The position numbers were made by a program, and so were the translations under genes. Under the pieces are notes generated by a model. The model did no database searches. It saw nothing but the letters and a program-made list of their open reading frames with translations, and was not told the DNA's origin. A stretch of 64,000 nt of DNA. It comes from Maribrevibacterium harenarium (lineage in GTDB: Bacteria > Pseudomonadota > Gammaproteobacteria > Pseudomonadales > Marinomonadaceae). The stretch spans positions 1 through 64,000 of the forward strand of contig NZ_VFRR01000007.1 in assembly GCF_006385675.1 (NCBI RefSeq), read 5' to 3'. This document shows positions 54,913-63,002 of the stretch, one piece after another (the stretch's first letter is position 1; each line of letters begins with the position of its first letter).

Positions 54913-55104
54913 TCAGACATCAAACGCCTCATCCAGCGTAATTTCCCCATTTTGGCTCAAGCTGTGCTCCGATAAGTAAATCAACTTTAGTAGCGCCAAG
55001 GGCATCTGTTGTTCGCCGTTGGCTCTTACATGTTGCACTGTATTCACTTCCTTATTAGAACGACACTCATCGAATTTCATATCACTAGGTTTATCAATCT
55101 TCAT
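54913..55104 (-). CDS. Small unknown protein after yoeB
   Basis: A 63-residue hydrophilic protein whose start overlaps the yoeB end by 11 bp. No family is recognised. The C-terminal half, PLALLKLIYLSEHSLSQNGEITLDEAFDV, has an amphipathic look. The coupling with yefM-yoeB suggests a third gene of that operon, but it could also be a chance frame. No clear ribosome site of its own is visible. Confidence 0.35.
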   Translation of the reverse strand: MKIDKPSDMKFDECRSNKEVNTVQHVRANGEQQMPLALLKLIYLSEHSLSQNGEITLDEAFDV

Positions 55105-55360
55105 AATGACTCCAAAGTCGGAGAACTTTTACGACCTGCTCAGTATCTAGCACCTGATAGACGATGCGGTGCTGAATATTGATTCGGCGTGAGCAGGCTC
55201 CCGTTAGGTCGCCAACAAGGTTTTCAAAAGGCGGGGGCTTGCGGTAGGGGTCTTCTGCTAGCAAATCTAGCAATTTCTGAGCTTTGGCTTTGAGCCCGCT
55301 AGATGCCAGTTTTTTGGCGTCTTTCTGAGCTTGCTTGGTATAAACCAACTTCCATGTCAC
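55094..55360 (-). CDS. yoeB: YoeB-type mRNA interferase toxin
   Basis: An 88-residue Txe/YoeB toxin: N-terminal KLVYTKQAQKDAKKL, central YRKPPPFENLVGDLTGACSRRINIQHRIVYQV and the C-terminal LWSHYED with the catalytic histidine near residue 84. It cleaves mRNA on the ribosome when YefM is degraded. The start overlaps the yefM stop by 4 bp. Confidence 0.93.
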   Translation of the reverse strand: MTWKLVYTKQAQKDAKKLASSGLKAKAQKLLDLLAEDPYRKPPPFENLVGDLTGACSRRINIQHRIVYQVLDTEQVVKVLRLWSHYED

Positions 55361-55596
55361 CAGTCCAACTCCTCTTCACATTCTTCGATTGGGGTATCCA
55401 TCCCCTCGCGAATAGACTCCCGCATGCCCGGCACAGAGAGTAGATATAGCGTTTCTTGAATGGCCGCCCAATCTTCCTCGGACACCAATACAGCGTTGTT
55501 CCTTTTCCCCAAAATAGAAATGGGATGATGAGTTTCTGCCGCCTCGTCAATGAGGCGATAAAGGTTGCTGCGGGCCTCTGTTGCGGTAATCCCCAT
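55357..55596 (-). CDS. yefM: YefM/Phd family antitoxin
   Basis: A 79-residue Phd/YefM antitoxin: N-terminal DNA-binding part GITATEARSNLYRLIDEAAETHHPISI, then NNAVLVSEEDWAAIQETLYLL and an acidic C-terminal tail that wraps the toxin. It represses the operon and neutralises YoeB. It is divergent from the RelB gene. Confidence 0.92.
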   Translation of the reverse strand: MGITATEARSNLYRLIDEAAETHHPISILGKRNNAVLVSEEDWAAIQETLYLLSVPGMRESIREGMDTPIEECEEELDW

Positions 55597-55740
55597 AATG
55601 ACGCACCTCTTTGATCAATTTTCCACCAAATTTTACGCCACTAATAACGTACGTCAATACGCACGTTTTAGTACTTCCAAATTGTGCGCTCTACATCATT
55701 CATTCAACTATTGCTTATTTTGCGATCAGAACATACACTT

Positions 55741-55761
55741 TTGTAATACAATGTTGTACAA
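55741..55761. promoter_or_regulatory. Operator-like repeats before relB-type gene
   Basis: TTGTAATACAA (55741-55751) and TTGTACAA (55754-55761) are two adjacent palindromes 10 bp before the antitoxin start. TTGTA/TACAA half-sites resemble RelB/DinJ operators. The inner TGTACA also matches the YefM core, so cross-binding is possible. Confidence 0.5.
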
Positions 55762-55771
55762 AGGTGGTCAT

Positions 55772-56056
55772 ATGAGATCAGAAATGCTCAGTGCTCGTAT
55801 TGATGCTGATACAAAAGCGGCGTTTACCAGTGTCTGTGATCAAGTCGGTTTAAGCCCTTCACAAGCCATCAAGTTATTTGCAAAAGCGGTGATTAATCAC
55901 GGAGGATTGCCGTTTGAAGTAAAGGTTGTGAAACCGAATAAAACGACGGCAGCAGCGATACAAGAATTAGTCGATGGAAATGGCAGTAAAGCCGAGTCAG
56001 TCAGCGCTTTGCTACATGAGCTTACGGATGGCAAAACGGACAATGTATCATCTTGA
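55772..56056 (+). CDS. RelB/DinJ family antitoxin
   Basis: A 94-residue protein. The N-terminal ribbon-helix-helix SARIDADTKAAFTSVCDQVGLSPSQAIKLF is the RelB/DinJ signature, and the C-terminal half binds the toxin. The start at 55772 has AAGGTGG upstream; a longer open frame back to 55565 overlaps the divergent yefM gene and is rejected. It overlaps the toxin gene by 14 bp. Confidence 0.9.
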   Translation: MRSEMLSARIDADTKAAFTSVCDQVGLSPSQAIKLFAKAVINHGGLPFEVKVVKPNKTTAAAIQELVDGNGSKAESVSALLHELTDGKTDNVSS

Positions 56057-56312
56057 ATACTCAACCCGATTCAAAAAAGATTTTAAGAAAGTAGACAAGA
56101 TGGCTATCCCCGATATCCTAGAAGTTGGGAATGTCATCTCTCAATTACAAAGAGGGGATGCCTTAGCGCCACACAATATTGATCATGCGCTAACTGGAAA
56201 TTGGTTGGGCTTTAGGGACTGCCATATTAAGCCAGACTTGGTCTTAATTTATCGCATCCATAAGGAATCACTGCAGCTAGCCCGAATCGGCAGCCACAGT
56301 GAGATTTTTTGA
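56043..56312 (+). CDS. YafQ-type mRNA interferase toxin
   Basis: An 89-residue RelE-superfamily toxin with the YafQ pattern: YSTRFKKDFKKVDK, then NIDHALTGNWLGFRDCHIKPDLVLIYRI, and the C-terminal RIGSHSEIF with a catalytic histidine. The start is either 56043 or the in-frame ATG at 56028; the first gives the usual length. It is paired with the RelB/DinJ antitoxin encoded immediately upstream. The thiamin riboswitch begins about 120 bp downstream. Confidence 0.9.
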   Translation: MYHLEYSTRFKKDFKKVDKMAIPDILEVGNVISQLQRGDALAPHNIDHALTGNWLGFRDCHIKPDLVLIYRIHKESLQLARIGSHSEIF

Positions 56313-56431
56313 ACTTTGTAGGAAATAGCACCGTGTCCAAATGGATTTTATTGCCTACTCCATATCCAACGGCAGGAGATAATCTACGCCCTACCACTCC
56401 TATAAGCCTTATGATACCATCTTCGCCACAT

Positions 56432-56508
56432 AGTCGGGGGGCAGTGATGCTGAGATCGCGCAAGCGAGACCCGTTGAACCTGATGCAGTTAACACTGACG
56501 TAGGGAAC
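56432..56508 (+). ncRNA. TPP (thiamin pyrophosphate) riboswitch
   Basis: The conserved thi-box blocks are present in order: GGGGGGC, TGCTGAGA, ACCCGTTGAACCTGAT, GTTAACACTGACGTAGGGA. It binds thiamin pyrophosphate and lowers expression of the six-gene operon downstream. Control is probably at translation through the hairpin at 56579-56601. Confidence 0.95.
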
Positions 56509-56578
56509 TATGGAGCACGCTAGGCGCGAACTCTGTCCACATTGGCGAGTTACGTCCCTGCTCTTGGTGTGTCTCCCT

Positions 56579-56601
56579 GTTTCCCTATGTCTTGGGGAAA
56601 C
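56579..56601 (+). promoter_or_regulatory. Ribosome-site hairpin of thiD (riboswitch expression platform)
   Basis: GTTTCCC (56579-56585) pairs with GGGAAAC (56595-56601), burying the GGGGA ribosome binding site of thiD (start 56605). No terminator T run lies between riboswitch and gene. Confidence 0.65.
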
Positions 56602-56604
56602 ATT

Positions 56605-57414
56605 ATGCCAACTACACCTATCATTTTAAGCATTGCCGGTTCCGATAGCGGCGGCGGTGCGGGTATTCAAGCGGATATCAAAGCCATTTCTGCCACCGGT
56701 GGGTACGCTTGTACGGTAATCACCGCCACCACCGCGCAAAACACGCTCGGCGTTACGGACGTTCACCCTATTCCCATCGCCCATATTGAGGCTCAGTTGG
56801 ATGCGGTTTTTTTCGATCTGGACATTCAAGCAGTAAAGATTGGGATGCTGGCGGACAGTGCCATTATTCAGGTGGTCGCCGAGAAACTGCGCCACTATGC
56901 ACCGCGCCACGTCGTACTCGATCCGGTCATGGTCGCCACCAGTGGGGATTTGCTGTTACAGCAAGAAGCCATTGCCACATTAAAAGAGGCACTGCTGCCC
57001 CTCGCGACCGTGATCACGCCAAACTTGCCGGAAGCCGCCACGCTGTTAGATTGCACCACTCCCCATTCCTATCAGGAAATTGAAGCGCTGATCCCAGAAC
57101 TGCAACAGCTAGCCACTCCAGCAGTATTGCTAAAAGGTGGGCATTTACAGGACCAAGCAGACAGTACGGATTGGCTAGTTCGCGCCAGCGGGGTGCAAAC
57201 CTTTTTGGCGCCGCGGATCAATACCCACAATACCCACGGCACCGGCTGCACCTTGTCGGCAGCGATTGCCTCTTATCTTGGGCAAGGAAACGACCTAGAG
57301 ACAGCAATTACGCTGGCAAAACAGTACCTTACCGGAGCCCTCGTCGCGGCGGATCAACTCCACATTGGCAAAGGTCACGGCCCTGTCCATCACTTTTACC
57401 AACAAAAAGGGTAA
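56605..57414 (+). CDS. thiD: Hydroxymethylpyrimidine/phosphomethylpyrimidine kinase
   Basis: A 269-residue ribokinase-fold enzyme that phosphorylates HMP and HMP-P for thiamin synthesis. Typical segments are IAGSDSGGGAGIQADIKA (about residues 9-26), HVVLDPVMVATSGD (about 97-110) and the catalytic NTHGTGCTLSAAIA (about 208-221). The start at 56605 has GGGGA upstream; the open frame back to 56542 lies in the riboswitch leader. First gene of the operon. Confidence 0.95.
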   Translation: MPTTPIILSIAGSDSGGGAGIQADIKAISATGGYACTVITATTAQNTLGVTDVHPIPIAHIEAQLDAVFFDLDIQAVKIGMLADSAIIQVVAEKLRHYAPRHVVLDPVMVATSGDLLLQQEAIATLKEALLPLATVITPNLPEAATLLDCTTPHSYQEIEALIPELQQLATPAVLLKGGHLQDQADSTDWLVRASGVQTFLAPRINTHNTHGTGCTLSAAIASYLGQGNDLETAITLAKQYLTGALVAADQLHIGKGHGPVHHFYQQKG

Positions 57415-57417
57415 GTG

Positions 57418-58164
57418 ATGGTTTCTGGCTTCGGTATCCATATTCGGGTTGATCAACTGCGCTACCCGCCCGCAGCTCCCGTGTTAGCCGACTTGGATTT
57501 GCCATTGGCGGCGGGGCAATGGACCTGTCTGCTCGGGCGGAGCGGCTGTGGTAAAACGTCGATTTTGCGGCATCTGGCGGGGTTACTCGACAACGCCGAG
57601 TGGCAAGGAGCGCTACGCACGCATCCGACTCACCGCTTAGCGGGCAATATTGCCTATATGGCGCAACAGGATCTGCTGCTGCCTTGGCTATCCGTGCTGG
57701 ACAATGTTTGCCTCACCCAACGTCTACAGGGACAACCTTTGCATCAAGCTATCCGAGAGCAAGCCATGCATCTGCTTGAACAAGTTGGACTTGCTGACAA
57801 AGCTACTAGTTGTCCTCATGCCTTGTCTGGCGGCATGCGACAACGGGTGGCGCTGGCGCGTACTTTGATGCAAGACCGCCCCGTTGTCTTAATGGATGAG
57901 CCGTTTTCTGCCCTAGACGCGGTGACACGTCACAAACTACAAGGGTTAGCATTTGCTTTACTGCAGGGAAAAACGGTCTTGCTGGTGACCCATGATCCCC
58001 AAGAAGCGGTGCGCTTAGGACATCATATTTTTATTATGGAAGGTCGGCCAGCTACGGCGCGCCCGTTACTGGATCTAACGGGCACACCACCAAGAGAGAT
58101 AAATGCCGCCAGCGCACAAGCCCAACGTCATATCCTTGAACGATTAGGAGGTGACCATGCTTGA
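57418..58164 (+). CDS. thiZ: ABC transporter ATPase for thiamin precursor (ThiZ type)
   Basis: A 248-residue ABC ATPase: Walker A LGRSGCGKTS, signature LSGGMRQRVALART, Walker B VVLMDEPFSALDA, switch His in VTHDP. It belongs to the nitrate/taurine/thiamin-precursor importer group. Position between thiD and the permease, under the TPP riboswitch, identifies it as the ThiZ subunit importing HMP or a related pyrimidine. The permease gene starts inside its last codons. Confidence 0.9.
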   Translation: MVSGFGIHIRVDQLRYPPAAPVLADLDLPLAAGQWTCLLGRSGCGKTSILRHLAGLLDNAEWQGALRTHPTHRLAGNIAYMAQQDLLLPWLSVLDNVCLTQRLQGQPLHQAIREQAMHLLEQVGLADKATSCPHALSGGMRQRVALARTLMQDRPVVLMDEPFSALDAVTRHKLQGLAFALLQGKTVLLVTHDPQEAVRLGHHIFIMEGRPATARPLLDLTGTPPREINAASAQAQRHILERLGGDHA

Positions 58165-58942
58165 GCTACTTACCCGCGCTTCCCAGACGCGCCCCCTGCG
58201 GGCGAAAGCGCTAGTACGTATCTTGGTCACCCTATTAATATTGTTGGCTGTATGGCAAGCGGTGATCGAGATTTGGGCACTGCCGACATTTATTCTGCCT
58301 CCACCCCTAGCGGTGTTAGATGTGCTAATCCAGCGCTGGCACGTGCTGGCAAAACACGCTTGGGTCACGGCGCAAGAAGTCTTGCTTGGCTTAGTATTCG
58401 GTGTGGCAGCAGGGCTGTTCTTCGCTCTGTTGATGCTGTTGTTCCGGCCAGTTAAACGCTGGCTGTTGCCCATCCTGATAGCAAGCCAAGCCATTCCCGT
58501 GTTCGCCATCGCGCCGATTCTGATGCTATGGCTGGATTATGGGATTGCCTCAAAAGTAGCCATGGCCGCCATTATTATTTTCTTTCCTGTCACCACTTGC
58601 TGCTTCGATGGCTTGCGCAGTACTCCCCAAGGCTATCTCGACCTCGCTCGAACCTTAAATGCAAGTCGTTGGCGTACCCTTTGGCATATTCAACTCCCGG
58701 CGGCCCTACCGGCATTAGGTTCTGGCCTGCGCGTCGCAGTGGTGATTGCCCCCATTGGGGCGGTCGTCGGTGAGTGGGTTGGTTCTAGTGCAGGGCTGGG
58801 CTATCTGATGCTACAAGCCAATGCCCGCATGATGATCGCTGACATGTTCGCCGCCCTGTTCATTCTGTCTCTGTTTTCGGTCGCGCTGTATTTCAGCGTG
58901 GATTGGTTATTAAAACGTTGCCTACCATGGCACTCTCAATAA
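58157..58942 (+). CDS. thiX: ABC transporter permease for thiamin precursor (ThiX type)
   Basis: A 261-residue inner-membrane permease with about six helices and the binding-protein-dependent EAA-type motif in DLARTLNASRWRTLWHIQLPAALPAL. AGGAGG lies five bases before the ATG at 58157, which overlaps the ATPase gene by 8 bp. Works with ThiZ and ThiY. Confidence 0.9.
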   Translation: MLELLTRASQTRPLRAKALVRILVTLLILLAVWQAVIEIWALPTFILPPPLAVLDVLIQRWHVLAKHAWVTAQEVLLGLVFGVAAGLFFALLMLLFRPVKRWLLPILIASQAIPVFAIAPILMLWLDYGIASKVAMAAIIIFFPVTTCCFDGLRSTPQGYLDLARTLNASRWRTLWHIQLPAALPALGSGLRVAVVIAPIGAVVGEWVGSSAGLGYLMLQANARMMIADMFAALFILSLFSVALYFSVDWLLKRCLPWHSQ

Positions 58943-58955
58943 GGATATCGACCCT

Positions 58956-59918
58956 ATGACGATACGTTACCGCATCGGTGCAACCGCACTTATCGGACTC
59001 TCGGCTAGCTCGGCTCTGTTTGCCGCCGAACAGGAACTCAGCCTGATGTTGGATTGGTTTGTGAACCCCAACCACGGCCCCATCATCATTGCCCAAGAAA
59101 AGGGCTATTTCGCTGAACAAGGCCTCGAAGTGACGATTCAGGAGCCCGCTGACCCCACCATGCCTCCCAAATTGGTAGCGGCAGGCAAAATAGATTTAGC
59201 GATCTCCTATCAGCCAAACTTAACCATCGATGTGGCCGCAGGTTTACCACTAATCCGCTCAGCGACATTGATTGCAACACCACTCAATACCTTGATGGTG
59301 ATGGATGAGAGCAAGATCACCTCGCCGGCGGATTTGCAAGGTAAGAAAATCGGTATCGCAGTAGCGGGCACGGAAGAAGCCACCGTCGGCACCATGCTTA
59401 GGCATCATGGTGTGGCTTGGGAAGACGTAGAAATTATCAATGTGGGCTGGTCATTATCGGCGTCGTTAGCCTCTGGCAAGGTGGACGCTATTTGGGGCGG
59501 CTTGCGCAATTTCGAAACCAACCAATTGAAGCTAGAGAACTACGAAGCCACCGCCTTTTTCCCAGAGGAACACGGTGTGCCGGCTTACGATGAATTGGTG
59601 TTTGTGGCCCACCGGGACAATCACGACCGCGCTGCCTTGCAAGCCTTCAATAGCGCCTTAGAACAAGCCACGACTTACATCATTAATCACCCAGACGCTG
59701 CTTGGGAGGAGTTCATTGCCTACTCCCCAGACACTCTCGACAACGAACTCAATGCCCTCGCCTGGCAGGATACGCTGACGCGCTTCGCTTTGCGTCCGGC
59801 GGCGATTGATCTGGCCCGTTATGATCAATACGCCGAGTTTATGTTTCACCACGGCATTATCGACACTCTGCCTAAAGCGGTAGATTACGTCCCCAACCTG
59901 AATCAGGAGACCCCATGA
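58956..59918 (+). CDS. thiY: Thiamin-precursor binding protein (ThiY, NMT1/THI5-like)
   Basis: A 320-residue periplasmic protein with a signal peptide (ending FAAE, near residue 24). The NMT1/THI5-like pattern is [20 protein letters not shown], followed by [20 protein letters not shown]. It binds HMP or formylaminopyrimidine for import by ThiXZ. It overlaps thiM by 4 bp. Confidence 0.91.
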   Translation: MTIRYRIGATALIGLSASSALFAAEQELSLMLDWFVNPNHGPIIIAQEKGYFAEQGLEVTIQEPADPTMPPKLVAAGKIDLAISYQPNLTIDVAAGLPLIRSATLIATPLNTLMVMDESKITSPADLQGKKIGIAVAGTEEATVGTMLRHHGVAWEDVEIINVGWSLSASLASGKVDAIWGGLRNFETNQLKLENYEATAFFPEEHGVPAYDELVFVAHRDNHDRAALQAFNSALEQATTYIINHPDAAWEEFIAYSPDTLDNELNALAWQDTLTRFALRPAAIDLARYDQYAEFMFHHGIIDTLPKAVDYVPNLNQETP

Positions 59919-60706
59919 ACCTAGCAACCATCTGTAGTGCCCTCCAAACCCTACGGGAGCAAAAACCACTGGTGGTGAATCTGACCAACTATGTGGTAAT
60001 GAACAACTCCGCTAATGCCTTACTGGCAGTCGGTGCTTCCCCCATTATGGCTCACTCCCGGGCCGAGATGCAGGAGATGATGAGCTTTGCCGGTGCGCTG
60101 GTTATCAATATCGGTACCTTAGATGAGGTCTGGATCGAGCGTATGGCGTGGGCCATCGAATGTGCGAATCGAGCTGGCAAGGTCGTCGTGCTCGATCCGG
60201 TTGGTTGCGGTGCAACGACGCTGCGTACTGACACCGCGCGCCGCTTTGCATCCTTAGCCGAGCGTTTGATCGTGCGTGGCAATGCATCTGAAATTATTGC
60301 TTTGGCGGGTGCCGCTTCCCAAAGTAAAGGGGTGGATGCGCTAGACACCAGCGATGCAGCCTTAACCGCCGCGAAACAACTGGTGGAACAATATCAGGCC
60401 CAAGTGGTCATTTCCGGTGCCACTGACTACGTAGTCGGTATCGACGCAACCTATGCTTTGCACAACGGTCACCCAATGATGACCCAAGTAACTGGTACAG
60501 GATGCTCCTTAAGCGCCATTACGGGTGCGTTTGCCGCTATCGGCGAAACCAGCGGTGCTGCTGCCGCTGCGATCATGGGCGTTGCCGGTGAGCTGGCGGC
60601 AGAAAACGTAACGGGGCCCGGAAGCCTTCAGGTCGCGTTGCTTGATGCCTTGTATCAACTGGATGAAGCGACCCTCACCTCACGACTTAAACTGACCACG
60701 TTGTAA
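59915..60706 (+). CDS. thiM: Hydroxyethylthiazole kinase
   Basis: A 263-residue salvage enzyme that phosphorylates the thiazole alcohol of thiamin. Typical segments are [26 protein letters not shown] (about residues 19-44), [13 protein letters not shown] and [15 protein letters not shown] with the catalytic cysteine. It starts within the thiY stop and is followed 15 bp later by thiE. Confidence 0.95.
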   Translation: MNLATICSALQTLREQKPLVVNLTNYVVMNNSANALLAVGASPIMAHSRAEMQEMMSFAGALVINIGTLDEVWIERMAWAIECANRAGKVVVLDPVGCGATTLRTDTARRFASLAERLIVRGNASEIIALAGAASQSKGVDALDTSDAALTAAKQLVEQYQAQVVISGATDYVVGIDATYALHNGHPMMTQVTGTGCSLSAITGAFAAIGETSGAAAAAIMGVAGELAAENVTGPGSLQVALLDALYQLDEATLTSRLKLTTL

Positions 60707-60721
60707 GCATAGGAAAATACC

Positions 60722-61360
60722 ATGTCACCCTACGAACTCTACCTTGTTACCGATGATAATCAGGACCTAGATACCTTGATAAACGTCGTCACTCAAGCGG
60801 TTGCCGGTGGGGTGACCATGGTGCAATTACGGGAAAAGCACCATAACGTGCGCGACTTTCTCTACCGGGCGTTGGCGATTCAGCCGATTTTACGGGCCAA
60901 TAACGTGCCCCTTATTATCAATGATCGAGTGGATGTCGCCCTCGCTGTTGATGCTGACGGGGTACATCTGGGACAAAGTGATATGCCGGTAGCGTATGCC
61001 CGCCGCTTACTTGGCCCAGACAAATTGCTGGGGTTGTCGATCGAGAGTTGGGCGCAGCTAGAACAAGCGAAACACTTGCCTATCGATTACATCGGGCTTA
61101 GCGCCATTTACCCTACTGCCACAAAAACCGATACCCAATACCACTGGGGATTAGAAGGACTGAATGCTGCCTTGGCAGACTACGACAAACCTATCGTTGC
61201 CATTGGCGGAATCCGCCCCGACAACCTGGCCGCCGTAGCCGCTACTGGCGTACACGGCATCGCGCTGGTTTCCGCGATCTGCCATGCGCCAGACCCACAG
61301 CAAGCGACTCGGGCAATTATCAGCATAATTCAACAAAGTCGAGCTTGTATGTCACCTTAA
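60722..61360 (+). CDS. thiE: Thiamin phosphate synthase
   Basis: A 212-residue TIM-barrel enzyme that joins HMP-PP and thiazole phosphate to thiamin phosphate. Visible motifs include GVTMVQLREKHH (about residues 31-42), IINDRVDVALAVDADGVHLGQSDMP (about 65-89) and GLSAIYPTATK (about 124-134). Last gene of the riboswitch operon. No thiC, thiG or thiH is present, so this operon depends on imported or salvaged precursors. Confidence 0.95.
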   Translation: MSPYELYLVTDDNQDLDTLINVVTQAVAGGVTMVQLREKHHNVRDFLYRALAIQPILRANNVPLIINDRVDVALAVDADGVHLGQSDMPVAYARRLLGPDKLLGLSIESWAQLEQAKHLPIDYIGLSAIYPTATKTDTQYHWGLEGLNAALADYDKPIVAIGGIRPDNLAAVAATGVHGIALVSAICHAPDPQQATRAIISIIQQSRACMSP

Positions 61361-61388
61361 TGACGTGACAACTGAGTGTCGAAATACA

Positions 61389-62720
61389 TCACACACCGCC
61401 CCGTTTCACCAAAGCCATAGTACGCTGGTACATCCACCAAGCATTGGCTCCAGACAGCACATTGGCGATAAAAGCGCCGATAAAAATACCCGTCAGGCCG
61501 AGCAGTTCACCACCGAGCCAGAGGCATGGCAGGAAGAAAGCAAACAGGCGTAGAGCAGAGATGGTCAGCCCTCGGTAGGCTTTACCTAGGGCGTTAGCGA
61601 CCGACACCATCAGCATACAAATCCCAAGTGGGCCAAGACTCAATGGCACCCAAAGTAGATGTAGGGTCACGATATCCACCACATCTTGTTCTGACGACAA
61701 TAAGCTGGCGATAGGCGTTGCCAAAAGGAAAGTGATCAGCGCCATGGCAGTTTGGAAGACAAGCACATAGACCACCGCTATTTTGACCAGCGCCTGAATT
61801 TCATCGAATTGCTTTGCTCCAAATAACCGCCCCACCATAGGCGGCAGAGACATAGTCAGCGCCAGCACGGTGACGATAACAAAAAACTCAAAGCGGGAGC
61901 CAACCGCCCATGCCGCGACGGCAGCCGTACCAAACCCGGCGATCAGTTTGGTCGCCAACATAGATGAAATCGGCGGCAGCAGCTGGCTCACCATCGCAGG
62001 CCCCATAATATGCCCAAGCTCCGCGAGGGACTTAGGCACGGAAATACTGGCAAAGTCGAAGCTCACCCAATGGTTTTGCCAAACCTTGTGTGCCACCAAC
62101 ACCAATGCCAGTAGAAATGACAAAATCGTCGCCACGGCCGCTCCGACGATGCCCATATCCAGGGTAAAAATAAAGATGGGATCAAGCACCATATTGGCAA
62201 CACTGGTTACTATCATCATCACACCGGGTAACATGGTGTTGCCATTAGAGCGGGAAATGCTATAGAAAAAATAAGTCATCGCCCCGACCCAAGCACTAAC
62301 CAACCACCAGGGCCAATAAAGCTCGATAATCGGCATCACGCTGCCCGCGCCACCCATCAGTGCCAAAAGCGGCTCCCGCAGTAGCCAGATCAACAGACAC
62401 AGCACTAGGACACCCACTGCACCAACGAGCAATACCAAGCCAGCCAGTTGCTTTCCATACTGCTCTTGGTTGGCACCCAACGCTTTAGAAATCAGGGAAG
62501 TGGTGGCAATGCCTAAACCCACTTGCAGACCGATCACGATCATTTGCATCGGCAAAGTAAAACCTTGGGCAGCCAGCGGCAGCACCCCTAGCTGACCGAT
62601 AAAGGCACTGTCCACTAACTGAAAACTCATGAGTGACAAAATGCCAAACAGCATGGGTAAGGTCATGGAAAATAATTGTTTCGCTAGGGTGGATACCGGA
62701 GTCGAGGACATAGCATTCAT
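61389..62720 (-). CDS. MATE family efflux transporter
   Basis: A 443-residue membrane protein with twelve hydrophobic segments in two MatE halves (about residues 15-220 and 235-430). Multidrug and toxic compound extrusion proteins export cations or drugs against Na+ or H+. The start is either the ATG at 62720 or the one three codons later; neither has a clear ribosome site. It converges on thiE; the substrate is unknown. Confidence 0.88.
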   Translation of the reverse strand: MNAMSSTPVSTLAKQLFSMTLPMLFGILSLMSFQLVDSAFIGQLGVLPLAAQGFTLPMQMIVIGLQVGLGIATTSLISKALGANQEQYGKQLAGLVLLVGAVGVLVLCLLIWLLREPLLALMGGAGSVMPIIELYWPWWLVSAWVGAMTYFFYSISRSNGNTMLPGVMMIVTSVANMVLDPIFIFTLDMGIVGAAVATILSFLLALVLVAHKVWQNHWVSFDFASISVPKSLAELGHIMGPAMVSQLLPPISSMLATKLIAGFGTAAVAAWAVGSRFEFFVIVTVLALTMSLPPMVGRLFGAKQFDEIQALVKIAVVYVLVFQTAMALITFLLATPIASLLSSEQDVVDIVTLHLLWVPLSLGPLGICMLMVSVANALGKAYRGLTISALRLFAFFLPCLWLGGELLGLTGIFIGAFIANVLSGANAWWMYQRTMALVKRGGV

Positions 62721-62778
62721 AAAATGGATTAATAAGGGCGCTTAGTGTAGCGGAAAAAGGGAACGAGTTTATGAAAAG

Positions 62779-62934
62779 CTAGGAAGTTTCTGTTTTCGTT
62801 CTACTGCGACGACAACGCTCGGAACAATATTTCACGTCATCCCAGCAGGCTTGCCATTTCTTGCGCCAAACAAAAGGTCGCTGGCATACAGGGCACAGTT
62901 TGCTAGGTAAATGTTGCTTTTTGATGTTTTTCAC
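62779..62934 (-). CDS. DUF2256 small zinc-finger-like protein
   Basis: A 51-residue basic protein: lysine-rich start, then CPVCQRPFVWRKKW (Cys14, Cys17), QACWDD, and KYCSERCRR (Cys39, Cys43). The pattern matches DUF2256, a family that is very often next to, or fused with, cryptochrome/photolyase genes. The GTG start at 62934 has AGGGGG about eight bases upstream, inside a perfect hairpin. Here the nearest photolyase genes are 9 kb away. The cysteines suggest a zinc site; the function is unknown. Confidence 0.85.
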   Translation of the reverse strand: MKNIKKQHLPSKLCPVCQRPFVWRKKWQACWDDVKYCSERCRRSRTKTETS

Positions 62935-62936
62935 GA

Positions 62937-62961
62937 GTATCCCCCTAAGTGTGGGGGATAC
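62937..62961 (-). promoter_or_regulatory. Hairpin covering the DUF2256 ribosome binding site
   Basis: On the minus strand GTATCCCCC and GGGGGATAC are exact 9-bp inverted repeats with a 7-base loop. The second arm is the ribosome binding site and ends two bases before the GTG start. Confidence 0.7.
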
Positions 62962-62964
62962 GTA

Positions 62965-62991
62965 CTGACGGGCAATTTGGATGCCCGTCAG
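62965..62991 (-). terminator. Hairpin after the Kef-type gene
   Basis: CTGACGGGC (62965-62973) and GCCCGTCAG (62983-62991) form a 9-bp stem 12 bp after the antiporter stop codon. No T run follows on the minus strand, so it may stop transcription poorly or act as an mRNA end-stabiliser. Confidence 0.5.
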
Positions 62992-63002
62992 TGACAGCGT
63001 GC

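Noticed and set aside
55565-55771. Long N-terminal extension of the RelB/DinJ antitoxin
   Set aside because: It overlaps the divergent yefM gene and crosses the operator; the ATG at 55772 has a good ribosome site and gives the normal length.
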